The notes under the pieces: generated by a model
What the model saw: only the letters and a program-made list of their open reading frames with translations
Database searches by the model: none
Told to the model about the DNA's origin: nothing
Translations under genes and position numbers: made by a program
Assembly (NCBI RefSeq): GCF_004115155.1
Contig: NZ_RDSM01000001.1
Location: 1-64,000 of the forward strand
Length of the DNA stretch: 64,000 nt
Direction of reading: 5' to 3'
From: Granulicella sibirica
Lineage (GTDB): Bacteria; Acidobacteriota; Terriglobia; Terriglobales; Acidobacteriaceae
Part shown: positions 16,548 through 24,150 of the stretch, in pieces
Layout: the number at the start of each line of letters is the position of its first letter
Position numbering within the stretch: position 1 is the stretch's first letter

Positions 16548-16719
16548 TCATCCTTCGCTGCCGCTCAGCGTCCAGCTTTTCCAAAATAGCTTCGCAAATC
16601 CACGTATTCCGCGATACACTGCCTGCCCGTCTGGTGCGTTCCTCGTCGATCTGCTCCCATACGTCCGGGTCTAGTCTCAGATTTAGGCGTGGACGCTCCA
16701 CAACTGCACAATTATTCAT
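16534..16719 (-). CDS. Small ribbon-helix-helix regulator of the methyltransferase operon
   Basis: A protein of about 61 residues. RPRLNLRLDPDVWEQIDEE gives the strand and first helix, and SVSRNTWICEAILEKL the second helix of an Arc/CopG/MetJ-type fold. It is first in the operon, overlaps the methyltransferase start by 14 bp, and its own start lies inside a block of repeated short motifs. This arrangement suggests autoregulation and timing of the operon, in the manner of restriction-system C proteins, though the fold differs from HTH C proteins. ATG 16719 is preferred; GTG 16737 adds six residues. No clear ribosome site is seen, so the message could be leaderless. Confidence 0.68.
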   Translation of the reverse strand: MNNCAVVERPRLNLRLDPDVWEQIDEERTRRAGSVSRNTWICEAILEKLDAERQRRMNANA

Positions 16720-16748
16720 GCACAATAATGGCGCCACAATGGCGCCAA
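16703..16748. promoter_or_regulatory. Operator-like repeat cluster at the start of the methyltransferase operon
   Basis: Two copies of TGCACAAT and two copies of AATGGCGCCA (each containing the palindrome TGGCGCCA) are packed within about 45 bp and overlap the regulator start codon. Such close spacing of short repeats suits cooperative binding by a ribbon-helix-helix dimer. Binding is inferred only. Confidence 0.5.
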
Positions 16749-17025
16749 ATGCAAGGTAAATCTTCGCTGAATCTTCGTCCGTATCAGGAATTCTAATCCA
16801 CCTCTAGTATGGAGGGACTAAGGAGTGGAAATCTAGGCAACAACTCACGTTCACACCTTCATGGAGCCTTGCCACTCCAATTGCGGCATTTCCGATCTGC
16901 TTAGGCAAAAGCATAGACGGGAGCGAGTCGTCGCTGCCCAAGTTTTCAGATGTAAAGCAACTATGTTGCCGAACATACGAATTCTTGGTGGCTTAGACTT
17001 CTGGCACACGCTCGTGTGCAGAAAC

Positions 17026-17068
17026 GGCATCGGATCAAAACGGGCCGGAGCGGCCCTGATCCGATGCC
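17026..17068. repeat. 12-bp perfect inverted repeat with GC-rich loop
   Basis: GGCATCGGATCA at 17026-17037 is exactly complementary to TGATCCGATGCC at 17057-17068. The 19-base loop itself contains GGGCC/GGCCC. It may act as a second terminator behind the integrase or as a protein-binding site for excision. Confidence 0.55.
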
Positions 17069-17076
17069 AAAAGCAA

Positions 17077-17098
17077 ACCCGGATGCTTCCATCCGGGT
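17077..17098 (-). terminator. Probable rho-independent terminator of the integrase gene
   Basis: ACCCGGATG and CATCCGGGT form a 9-bp stem with a 4-base loop, 36 bp beyond the integrase stop. On the minus strand it is followed by TTTGCTTTT. Position and shape fit a terminator. Confidence 0.6.
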
Positions 17099-17134
17099 GA
17101 ACAGCTTATATCGCATCCGCCAGTCGATGAGTCT

Positions 17135-18400
17135 CTACTCTGCGAGGCCCCTTTTAGCTGACCCTTTCTTCTTCGCTGAGTCGTTCTTCAGACGGGGTTT
17201 CATCACATTGATTGCTGAAGCATCGAGCTGAGTCTTCAAGTGGGCCGCATAATATTTCTCAATCATCTCTACGCTGGTTCGGCAGTTCTTGGCGATCTGG
17301 TAGATGTCAGCCCCTTCAAGAAGTCGCAAACAGATATAGGTGTGGCGAAGGCTATATGCCGTGCGCGGTCTCTCATCACGATCTTTTCGTAGTTTTTCTT
17401 CGTCAAGAATTTTGTTGAACAAGTCACGGGACCACTTCGGAAACAGAAGGTCGGTTGGCTCTGGTTTCTGCCACTCCCCACTTTCCAGCGAGTTTTTCCG
17501 ACTTCCTGCACGCCCTGGCCCACCATGCGGACGCAAGCGATTCTCCAAACGCTCGAACGGTCGCACGGCCCCGACCGTGCTCTTGCAGAATCCAATTCCT
17601 CTTTTACCTCGAACTTCGATCTCTAAAATCGTCTGGCCGCTGCCCTCGTCCTCGACGACCTTCACATTGCGGAACTGAAGGCGCATCGCTTCATCTGGGC
17701 GAAGCCCGGTATTCGCAGAGAACAGTACATAGTCGTGGAGCTGCTCCGCTTCCCAGCGGAAGCGAGGCTGCTTCGGGTGCTGCGCCCGCTTGCGGGTCGC
17801 TTCGTAGAGTTTCTTGTACTCTTCCGGCGAGAACCATGCTCGATGAGAGATCTTGGCCGACGCCCGGTAGGGAGCGGACATGTACGGCAGATAATCGATC
17901 CATCCGTGACGCAGAGCGGTCTTGAATATTTGGCGCAACGTCACGATCTCCTGGTGCATAGTGCTATGCGCTGGAGGCTTGCCTCGGTTTTCTTTGGCTT
18001 CTTCTAGTCGATGGATGCGATATTCATTGATCTTGCCCGCAGTGATTTCGGGAAGCACCATGCTGCCGAAGAAGGGAACGAGATGGCCATTCGTGCGCGC
18101 GTGCTTTCCACGCGCGTATGTCGCGTTTCGCTGTCCCTGCGTCATAATGCCGAACTCACGCAGATACAACTTGGCAGCCTCGCGGAATGGCTTGCCGCTC
18201 TTCAGGTTGCCATCGCGGAGTTTGCCACGCAACTGCAAATACCAATCCTCAGCGAACTCCTTCGCTTTGGAGAGACTGTCTTCTTTGGTCGTTGTCCGCC
18301 GGTTCTTTCCGGCCAAGTAGGTCGCACATTGCCAGCTAGAACTATTCGGACGCCTGTAGACGTGAACCTTGCCACCGAGGATGGTGTGGTGTTCGGACAT
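17135..18400 (-). CDS. int: Tyrosine site-specific integrase of the element
   Basis: A 421-residue tyrosine recombinase. The N-terminal region is a beta-rich arm-binding part, a SAM-like core-binding domain follows at about 70-170, and the catalytic domain follows that. Catalytic residues visible are R234 (NTGLRPDE), R352-H353 in SLRHTY (the usual first His is Ser) and the nucleophile in EKYYAAH (Y383/Y384). The position where most relatives have a second His reads NCRTS, so that box is degenerate. The start at MSEHH is chosen because GGGAGG lies 9 bp upstream; the frame is open for 20 more codons. Its 5' end is about 130 bp from the interrupted tRNA-Leu, which marks it as the enzyme that integrated the element there. 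Confidence 0.92.
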   Translation of the reverse strand: MSEHHTILGGKVHVYRRPNSSSWQCATYLAGKNRRTTTKEDSLSKAKEFAEDWYLQLRGKLRDGNLKSGKPFREAAKLYLREFGIMTQGQRNATYARGKHARTNGHLVPFFGSMVLPEITAGKINEYRIHRLEEAKENRGKPPAHSTMHQEIVTLRQIFKTALRHGWIDYLPYMSAPYRASAKISHRAWFSPEEYKKLYEATRKRAQHPKQPRFRWEAEQLHDYVLFSANTGLRPDEAMRLQFRNVKVVEDEGSGQTILEIEVRGKRGIGFCKSTVGAVRPFERLENRLRPHGGPGRAGSRKNSLESGEWQKPEPTDLLFPKWSRDLFNKILDEEKLRKDRDERPRTAYSLRHTYICLRLLEGADIYQIAKNCRTSVEMIEKYYAAHLKTQLDASAINVMKPRLKNDSAKKKGSAKRGLAE

Positions 18401-18532
18401 GCAGGAGCGCCTCCCGACATCCAAAATACTACGAAAGTGTGCAAGCGTTGTGCAACACAATTGGCTGCATCTTGCCCCAGCTAACCCTTTTATTATGAAT
18501 GATTTATAGGGTCACAAGAAGGTGTCTTAGAC

Positions 18533-18573
18533 GATTTTGAGTCCGCTGCGTCTGCCAGTTCCGCCATCCCGGC
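18533..18573 (-). tRNA. tRNA-Leu(CAA), 5' half only; element attachment junction
   Basis: Read on the minus strand this gives a 7-nt acceptor strand GCCGGGA, TG, a D-arm GCGGAACTGGCAGACGC, and the anticodon loop CTCAAAA (anticodon CAA) within the GCGGA stem. Canonical pairing fails after AATC: the next bases do not complete the anticodon stem, and no T-arm or 3' end follows before the integrase. The chromosome lies on the acceptor-5' side, so the integrated element separates this half from its 3' half. That half, or a rebuilt gene, should lie at the element's left end, outside the window. Confidence 0.75.
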
Positions 18574-18593
18574 CTACCTTCATCTTACCAGCC

Positions 18594-19592
18594 TCACTGC
18601 ACTTTGCCTTGCAAGCGCCTCGCTCGGAAGTCGGCGGCACAGGCTATCGCATGAAGCGAGGTGAGCTTGATATTGTCCGCGATCATCCACAGCCACGCAC
18701 GGTTACCGTCTTCCTTATCCACTCTAGCAAGTACAGTTGGCCGCCCCGCCGCAATCAGATTGCTCGGGGAATTGGGGGGGGGGAGGACGGTTATGTGCGC
18801 GCTGTCGATGGATTCGGTGATTTCTTGTGTGGTCATGGTCTGACCACTTTCCAGAAGCACCGAGATTCCGTAGCCGTGGAAGACGGGTGCCTGGATGATT
18901 TGAAGGGAGAGTTCCACGGGTGTTCCCAGGCGAGCGTAGTCGCGACGGATGCGCTCCGCTGTCTGCTCGAGCGGCATCTTTGCTGCCGGTCCGAGGGCGG
19001 CAAGTAGATTGAAGGCAACCTGAGTATCGAACTCTTCCGTTGGAAGGCTCTGGAACGACAACAGCTTCACGGTCTGCTCGTGCATCTCGTCCATCCCGGC
19101 CTGTCCGCGTTCGGAGGCCGGCAGCAGGACCGTGGCGGCTATTTTCGACACGCCAAGCCCAGAGCATCGGGAGGCAACCAAGGCGAGGATTACGGAAACG
19201 ATGTGCGCCGGAACGATTGCCGTGGTTGCGAGGTCCGGCTTCGTTGGCAGTACCCAGGGGGACTGGATCGCGACGCCGGGCTCTGCCGCGAGGGCGCCGG
19301 TCAGGTCGATCACGCTTGCCCCGGCCTTGCGGGCCGCCATCCAGTGCTTTGTTGTCTCGTCTGGGCGACCGGCAAAGAAGACGAGGTCGAGCCCCTGGAA
19401 GGAGCCAGGCTCGATGCGCCGGATGAACGCAGCCTCGTCGCCCACAGCCGCAATCTGTCCCGTTGCTTTCTCTTCGTCGAGCAGCACGACCTCGCCCACA
19501 GCGAAGATCGAATTACCCAGCTCCTCGGCCAGTTCTTTTCCCAGAAGCGACGACGCCCCCACGATTCCAATTCGCATCAGATTGCTCTCCAT
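18594..19592 (-). CDS. Aspartate-semialdehyde-dehydrogenase-like protein (Usg-1 type), lacking the catalytic cysteine
   Basis: An N-terminal NAD(P)-binding fold (RIGIVGASSLLGKEL) is followed by the Asd dimerization domain, with the ASERGQAGMDEMHEQT segment corresponding to the substrate region. In true Asd enzymes an Asn-Cys-Ser/Thr motif lies at about residue 130-140. Here that stretch reads IVPAHIVSVILAL, with no cysteine, as in the E. coli asd homologue Usg. Dehydrogenase activity is therefore unlikely and the role is unknown. The start may be the internal ATG at 19577, where the fold begins. It is the first chromosomal gene beside the element and runs toward it, 27 bp upstream of pssA's end. 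Confidence 0.75.
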   Translation of the reverse strand: MESNLMRIGIVGASSLLGKELAEELGNSIFAVGEVVLLDEEKATGQIAAVGDEAAFIRRIEPGSFQGLDLVFFAGRPDETTKHWMAARKAGASVIDLTGALAAEPGVAIQSPWVLPTKPDLATTAIVPAHIVSVILALVASRCSGLGVSKIAATVLLPASERGQAGMDEMHEQTVKLLSFQSLPTEEFDTQVAFNLLAALGPAAKMPLEQTAERIRRDYARLGTPVELSLQIIQAPVFHGYGISVLLESGQTMTTQEITESIDSAHITVLPPPNSPSNLIAAGRPTVLARVDKEDGNRAWLWMIADNIKLTSLHAIACAADFRARRLQGKVQ

Positions 19593-19619
19593 CTTGATTC
19601 CAATCCCGCCTTACTACGG

Positions 19620-20507
19620 TCAGCTCGCCAGTCCTGCCGACCGGCGACGGCCCCTTCCCCACGAATACGCCAACCGGGCCAACACACCGGATACGAGATA
19701 GCCGAGTGCGATCACCATGAGAGTGACCTCGGAAAACATCGCGATCAGAGCGCCGATCAACGCAATGAGGGCAAAGAGGCGATAGGTCTTCTTCCCTTCG
19801 GTCTCGGTTCCAATCTCTTTTCCGCTCCAGAAGCGCCAACTGCTTACCATCAAGAAGCCGGTGAAAACCATCAGGGCTAGCCAGAGAATGGCCATGCGCC
19901 AGTCATCGATCGGCGAGCCGTCGAAACAGTGGACGACCGCCGCGATCACTCCGGCTCCGGCAGGGATCGGCATGCCAACGAAATATTTGCGGCCCGGCCG
20001 CCCGGGATTCTTGGGCTGCGGATTCACGCTTACGTTGAACCGGGCGAGACGGCTGGCTCCACAGATCAGGAAGAGGAAACAGACGACCACGCCGAGGTGC
20101 AAAAGACGCACGCGCATCATGGGGTGATCCATCGCGGGCAGCATGCGGAAGCCCCAAATGTACGCGAGGATAGCCGGTGCGACGCCAAAGGTGACGACGT
20201 CCGCGAGCGAGTCCAACTCCTTGCCGAACGCGCTGGTCGTGTTGGTCATGCGTGCGATGCGGCCGTCGAGACCGTCGAAGAGGACGGCAAACCCGATGGC
20301 AAGTGCGGCGTGGTCAAAGAACCATGGTTCCGCAGCCGAGCCCTGAATGCTTTGCGTGATCGCCCAGAAGCCAGCCGCTATGTTTCCGGCGGTGAACAGC
20401 GACGGCAGGACATACATTCCTCGCGAGGGCTGTCCGCGATGCGAGGATGGCCTGTGCTTCTCCTCGTACCCACCCGAGGACTCCACCCCATAATCCTGCG
20501 CGGACAT
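19620..20507 (-). CDS. pssA: CDP-diacylglycerol-serine O-phosphatidyltransferase
   Basis: It joins serine to CDP-diacylglycerol to make phosphatidylserine in the inner membrane. The CDP-alcohol phosphotransferase signature is intact: DGLDGRIAR, then G and two aspartates in FGKELDSLADVV (about 85-115). Around it are some seven hydrophobic segments. The first ~30 residues are a charged, unstructured extension. It starts at the last base of the psd stop (TGATG), so the two phospholipid genes are translationally coupled and carry out consecutive steps toward phosphatidylethanolamine. Confidence 0.93.
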   Translation of the reverse strand: MSAQDYGVESSGGYEEKHRPSSHRGQPSRGMYVLPSLFTAGNIAAGFWAITQSIQGSAAEPWFFDHAALAIGFAVLFDGLDGRIARMTNTTSAFGKELDSLADVVTFGVAPAILAYIWGFRMLPAMDHPMMRVRLLHLGVVVCFLFLICGASRLARFNVSVNPQPKNPGRPGRKYFVGMPIPAGAGVIAAVVHCFDGSPIDDWRMAILWLALMVFTGFLMVSSWRFWSGKEIGTETEGKKTYRLFALIALIGALIAMFSEVTLMVIALGYLVSGVLARLAYSWGRGRRRSAGLAS

Positions 20508-21133
20508 CAGGCAGACACCGTCGGGACCACGGCCAGCACGGTCGATCCACCTGAGACGCGCATTCCCGTCTTCACCTTCAGCACGGCTTCCGCAGGCATG
20601 AGCATGTCGACGCGCGATCCGAACTTGATGAGCCCGACGCGCTGCCCACGCTCCACACGCTCTCCGGCCTTGACTGTGCAGACGATGCGCCGCGCGAGAA
20701 GGCCGGCAATCTGCTTGTACGCGACCTGATACGACCCGTTGTCGATCACGACGAGGGTCTGCTCATTCGTCAGAACGGACTCGGGCTTCATGGCGTTCAT
20801 GAACCCGCCATGGCGATGTTCCACCGTCTTCACTACCCCGGCGATTGGGGCGCGATTAACGTGCACATTGAAGACATTGAGGAAGATGCTGAGGCGTAGG
20901 CGGCTGCCCTCGGCGGTCTCGATCCACTCGGCCTCGGTCACCAGGCCGTCACCGGGAGAAACGATCTGTCCTGGCTCCTGAGGAATCGCCCGATTTGGAT
21001 CCCTGAAGAACCAGAGAAAAAAGATCGCCAAAAGGACCGGAATCGCAACAAGAATGTGAACGTCTGTCAGCTTCCAAAGCAGGGCCGCGACCACCCCAAG
21101 ACCCAGCGCATAGAAAATCCCATCACGAACCAT
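20507..21133 (-). CDS. psd: Phosphatidylserine decarboxylase (short type)
   Basis: A self-cleaving pyruvoyl enzyme that turns phosphatidylserine into phosphatidylethanolamine. At 208 residues it is the short 'archaeal-type' form: two N-terminal membrane helices, SPGDG, FLNVFNVHVNR with the key His, and the self-cleavage site FGSR (about 171-174), where the serine becomes the pyruvoyl group. It overlaps pssA by one base. The upstream 65 bp to rimI hold no gene. Confidence 0.93.
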   Translation of the reverse strand: MVRDGIFYALGLGVVAALLWKLTDVHILVAIPVLLAIFFLWFFRDPNRAIPQEPGQIVSPGDGLVTEAEWIETAEGSRLRLSIFLNVFNVHVNRAPIAGVVKTVEHRHGGFMNAMKPESVLTNEQTLVVIDNGSYQVAYKQIAGLLARRIVCTVKAGERVERGQRVGLIKFGSRVDMLMPAEAVLKVKTGMRVSGGSTVLAVVPTVSA

Positions 21134-21198
21134 AGCTGTCCATTATAAGGTGCGGCTGCATCGCCCGAAGTGCGAATCACGGCGGCGGCTCCCAACCG

Positions 21199-21663
21199 TC
21201 AGGACATCAGCCATCGCATCAAAATCGCGTCATCCAGCGGCTCACGATAGTACGCCCTGCGTTCCCCGATCTTTTGGAACCCGAGCTTCTCGTAGAGCCG
21301 GATCGCTCCAGCACTGGACGCCCTCACCTCCAGAGCGACTTCTTTAGCCGCCTGCTCCTGGCACCAGGAGAAGACCGCCGTGCAAAGAGCCAGACCGATC
21401 CCCTGCCGCCGTGCCTCTTCGCGAACCGCAAGGTTCTCAAGCTCTCCCTCGCATTGGCCTCCAGCGTCAAGTACCGTACCTACCGCGAAGCCGAGCAGAC
21501 CTTCGGGGGTCTCGCACACGAAGAGTTTGCGGTGTACCGCGCCCGCCGCGGGCTCAAGGGCCTTCCGGTACTCCTGACTAGGCCAGTGGGGGGCTTCTGG
21601 GGCGCTTCGCTCAATCGCGAGGATTGCCTCGATGTCTTCCAGCTTCCCAACCCGGACCAGCAT
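21199..21663 (-). CDS. rimI: Ribosomal-protein-alanine N-acetyltransferase (RimI-like GNAT)
   Basis: A GNAT acetyltransferase of 154 residues. The acetyl-CoA loop ARRQGIGLAL (about 86-95) and the C-terminal RLYEKLGFQKIGERRAYY motif are typical of RimI, which acetylates the N-terminus of ribosomal protein S18. It begins 3 bp after tsaB. The rimI-tsaB neighbourhood is common in bacteria and supports this choice over other GNATs. Confidence 0.85.
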   Translation of the reverse strand: MLVRVGKLEDIEAILAIERSAPEAPHWPSQEYRKALEPAAGAVHRKLFVCETPEGLLGFAVGTVLDAGGQCEGELENLAVREEARRQGIGLALCTAVFSWCQEQAAKEVALEVRASSAGAIRLYEKLGFQKIGERRAYYREPLDDAILMRWLMS

Positions 21664-21666
21664 TTT

Positions 21667-22338
21667 CTAAAGCCGTCCTACGATTGCCTTCGCAAAGATC
21701 TCTCCGTCAGTGCGCCGCAGATAGTTGGCGTCCTGGAGGACACCCTCAGTTCCCTGCCCGAGGCCGTTGAGAACGAGGCCGAGGCCAATGCCTGCTGCCG
21801 GTTCGGGGAGAAGTGTGACGTCCAATCCCTCAAGTTCCGACGCGACCTTTTCTTCGCAGATCAGGACCTCTTCGGAGATCGCGACCTTCCCTTTACGTTC
21901 GATGAGGCGGACGAGCTCTTCCCTTCCAATGAGGGACTCGCGCTCACACATCCCGCTTTCGTACAGGCCGTAATAGAACTCGCCGCGCCCAGCGTCGAGG
22001 ACGGCGTGGACGGTGTCGGCCGTCGCGCAAGATGCCAGCAGCGCCAGCCTGGAGACTCCTACCAGCGGAATGTCCAGGGCTTCCGCGAGCCCCTTCCCTA
22101 CACTTAGGCCTGTCCTGACACCAGTGAAGGAGCCTGGACCACGCACCACGCCGACCAGATTCAGGTCCGACACCGTCCATTCCGCCTCCGTGAGAATGGC
22201 ACGGATAGCGGGCATCAGCCCCTCAGAGAAGGTTCTTGGCGGGAGCACGGCCATCGCAAGGAGTGGCTTCGGGGCAGATGTATCCGCGACTGCCACGCTT
22301 CCCTCGACACCGCACGTATGGATCAGCAAAACCCTCAC
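21667..22338 (-). CDS. tsaB: tRNA threonylcarbamoyladenosine biosynthesis protein TsaB
   Basis: An ASKHA-fold partner of TsaD/TsaE in making t6A37 on ANN-decoding tRNAs. The N-terminal LLIHTCGVEGSVAV strand, then GVVRGPGSFTGVRTGLSVGKGLAEAL (about 62-88, the TsaB hallmark), and DAGRGEFYYGLY match the family, as does the length of 223. It overlaps the epimerase gene upstream by 4 bp and precedes rimI by 3 bp. Confidence 0.92.
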   Translation of the reverse strand: MRVLLIHTCGVEGSVAVADTSAPKPLLAMAVLPPRTFSEGLMPAIRAILTEAEWTVSDLNLVGVVRGPGSFTGVRTGLSVGKGLAEALDIPLVGVSRLALLASCATADTVHAVLDAGRGEFYYGLYESGMCERESLIGREELVRLIERKGKVAISEEVLICEEKVASELEGLDVTLLPEPAAGIGLGLVLNGLGQGTEGVLQDANYLRRTDGEIFAKAIVGRL

Positions 22339-22847
22339 AAAGATACCTCCTTTCCATTTTCCACTAACTCCACCAAGGTTCCTCCCGTGCTTTCGGGATG
22401 CACGAAGAAGTATCGGTGTCCGCCTGCGCCGACGCGGACCGCTGGACTGGCGAGCCGGACTCTCTCCTCCGTCAACCTCGCGAAAAGCTCGTCGATGTTA
22501 TGGACGCTTAGCGCGACATGATGCACGCCTTCTCCTCGACGGGAGAGGAACCTCTCGACCGCCGTCCCTTCTCCGAGTGCCTCGAGAAACTCGATCCTCG
22601 CGATGCCAACAGGCACAACGCCAACAGGCACAATTCCGACCCGGACCCCCTCGTTCGCGATGGTCTCCACTCGCGTCATTTGCAGGCCGAGGTCCGCGCA
22701 TGCCTGTCGACTCGCTTCAAGACTGCGAACGGCGAATCCGACATGGTCCAATACGTGCCGTTCCAAGCGGAGGGGTGTAAGGTCCAATCCTCCGCATGCT
22801 TCAAGGAAGCGTCCGGTTCGTACGAGTTCCGCGACATCTTCGATCAA
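22335..22847 (-). CDS. mce: Methylmalonyl-CoA epimerase (VOC family)
   Basis: It interconverts (R)- and (S)-methylmalonyl-CoA in propionate/succinyl-CoA metabolism. The VOC repeats show metal ligands H in LDHVGFAV, E in ARIEFLEA, H in VHHVALSV and the terminal E in GGTLVELVE. A direct 15-bp duplication (22605-22619 and 22620-22634) gives VPVGV-VPVGI, an extra five residues just before the metal-ligand strand. The N-terminus has about 25 extra residues before the fold. It heads the mce-tsaB-rimI run and is divergent from the hydrolase gene, with 49 bp between. Confidence 0.87.
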   Translation of the reverse strand: MIEDVAELVRTGRFLEACGGLDLTPLRLERHVLDHVGFAVRSLEASRQACADLGLQMTRVETIANEGVRVGIVPVGVVPVGIARIEFLEALGEGTAVERFLSRRGEGVHHVALSVHNIDELFARLTEERVRLASPAVRVGAGGHRYFFVHPESTGGTLVELVENGKEVSL

Positions 22848-22896
22848 AGCGTCTGAACCTCACCTGCGACAACTCTACCTATACCCTGTTTTAGAT

Positions 22897-23544
22897 ATGC
22901 AAAGCACCTTTCGAAGCGGGCCAAGTACCATCCGTATCCATCAGACCGAACCCAGCACTCCATCTCGACATCCGGCGATTCTTCTCCTTCATGGAGCGGG
23001 GGGCAACACGACCTTCTGGTTGGACCGGATCGCGCCCTTTGTCGGGCGTCTGGGTGTCAGCCTGTATGCGCCACACTACTTCGACCGGACCGGGACTCAG
23101 CGGGCCGATCCCGCTACCATTCTCGATGGAGTCCATGTTCCGCTGTGGCTGGAGACGGTTTCGGACGCGCTCGCGTATGTGCGTTCCCGACCGAACGTCG
23201 ATCCGAATCGCATCGCTCTGCTAGGGATTTCACTTGGAGCCTTCCTGTCGCTTGCTCATGCGGCGACGCATGCGGACATTCGTGCGGTGGTCGAGATCTC
23301 GGGCGGACTCGTCGAACCGTATGCGTCACAGGCGACGCAGGCCTTTCCCCCAACCCTTATCCTGCACGGCGAGGTTGATCAAGTTGTCTCGCTTGACCAG
23401 GCCCGGAGCCTGGAGAAGCGGTTGCAGTCGCTCAACGTTCCGCACGAGCGGCATATTCTCCCAGGCGAAGGCCACTGGTTCTCGCACGGAGCGCAGGTTC
23501 GTATTCTTGCCGCCATTGCCCAATTTCTTGGGCGCTATCTCTAA
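22897..23544 (+). CDS. Dienelactone-hydrolase-family alpha/beta hydrolase
   Basis: A 215-residue alpha/beta hydrolase. The oxyanion-hole region LLLHGAGGNTTFWL, nucleophile elbow GISLGAF (Ser near 116), acid in LHGEVDQVV and His in GEGHWFS are all present in order, as in dienelactone hydrolase-type esterases. No signal peptide is seen, so it is cytoplasmic. The substrate cannot be told. The start at 22897 precedes the conserved fold by about 25 residues; the frame is open far upstream but overlaps the divergent epimerase gene. Confidence 0.82.
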   Translation: MQSTFRSGPSTIRIHQTEPSTPSRHPAILLLHGAGGNTTFWLDRIAPFVGRLGVSLYAPHYFDRTGTQRADPATILDGVHVPLWLETVSDALAYVRSRPNVDPNRIALLGISLGAFLSLAHAATHADIRAVVEISGGLVEPYASQATQAFPPTLILHGEVDQVVSLDQARSLEKRLQSLNVPHERHILPGEGHWFSHGAQVRILAAIAQFLGRYL

Positions 23545-23602
23545 CCGCTTGTCCGCGCACCCGGCCACGCGTACCCTGAATCTGCAAGCGAGAGGAAATA
23601 CC

Positions 23603-24133
23603 ATGCAGCCGAAGTGTTCGATCTTTGCAGCAGCCACCCTCACCCTGGTGCTCACCGGGGCAGCTTTTGCCCAAACCGCTCCCTCTGGTCCTGCCGCAGA
23701 GGTGCTGACCAGCTACAACCGCCTGAAGGGAAACATCATCAAGGCTGCCGAGAAGATGCCCGCGGACAGCTACGAGTACAAGATCACGCCGGACATCCGG
23801 ACGTATGCGCGGGTGGTAAACCATGTTACCGAGGCGCAGTTCCACACCTGCACGACGTTGAATGGAAAGAAGTTCGAGGCGTCGATGGTGCCTTCCGATA
23901 CGGCGGGCAAGGATGCCGTGGTTGCGGGCTTGAAGGCTTCCTACGCGGAGTGCGATAAGGCTTATGAGGGGCTGACGGATGCGGCGCTCACGGAGACGGT
24001 GCAGGCTGGTCCGACCAAACGCTCGAAGATTGGGATGGCGTGGGGGAATGTGTCGCACGACAACGAGCAGTATGCAATCCTCTCGATCTATCTCCGGCTG
24101 AAGGGCATCATGCCTCCTACGGTCGAGAAGTAG
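23603..24133 (+). CDS. Secreted DinB-like four-helix protein
   Basis: A 176-residue protein with a clear signal peptide (about 1-23, ending AAFAQ). The mature part reads as the DinB/DUF664 bundle: LKGNIIKAAEKMPADSYEYKITPDIRTYARVVNHV, with His near 73, and GNVSHDNEQYAILSIYLRLKGI with His near 153 as candidate metal ligands. DinB-like proteins are metal-dependent transferases or of unknown role; exported versions are frequent in Acidobacteriota. GAGAGGAAA lies 6 bp before the ATG. Confidence 0.8.
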   Translation: MQPKCSIFAAATLTLVLTGAAFAQTAPSGPAAEVLTSYNRLKGNIIKAAEKMPADSYEYKITPDIRTYARVVNHVTEAQFHTCTTLNGKKFEASMVPSDTAGKDAVVAGLKASYAECDKAYEGLTDAALTETVQAGPTKRSKIGMAWGNVSHDNEQYAILSIYLRLKGIMPPTVEK

Positions 24134-24150
24134 GCTTTGGGCGGCGGGAG

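Larger units (their letters stand above)
16749..17134. other. Intergenic region between the methyltransferase operon and the integrase
   Basis: No gene is supported. The left part should contain the operon promoter, reading leftward. The right part has two strong inverted repeats listed separately. A 79-codon open frame at 16861-17100 on the plus strand lacks a recognisable start context or domain and crosses both hairpins, so it is not called. Confidence 0.5.

Noticed and set aside
16861..17100. Small protein gene between regulator and integrase
   Set aside because: The frame has no ribosome site or domain and runs through two strong hairpins.
18400..18573. Group I intron inside the tRNA-Leu gene
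   Set aside because: Introns at tRNA-Leu anticodons are known, but no 3' exon or T-arm sequence is found to the left and an integrase gene follows directly. Integration explains the break better.
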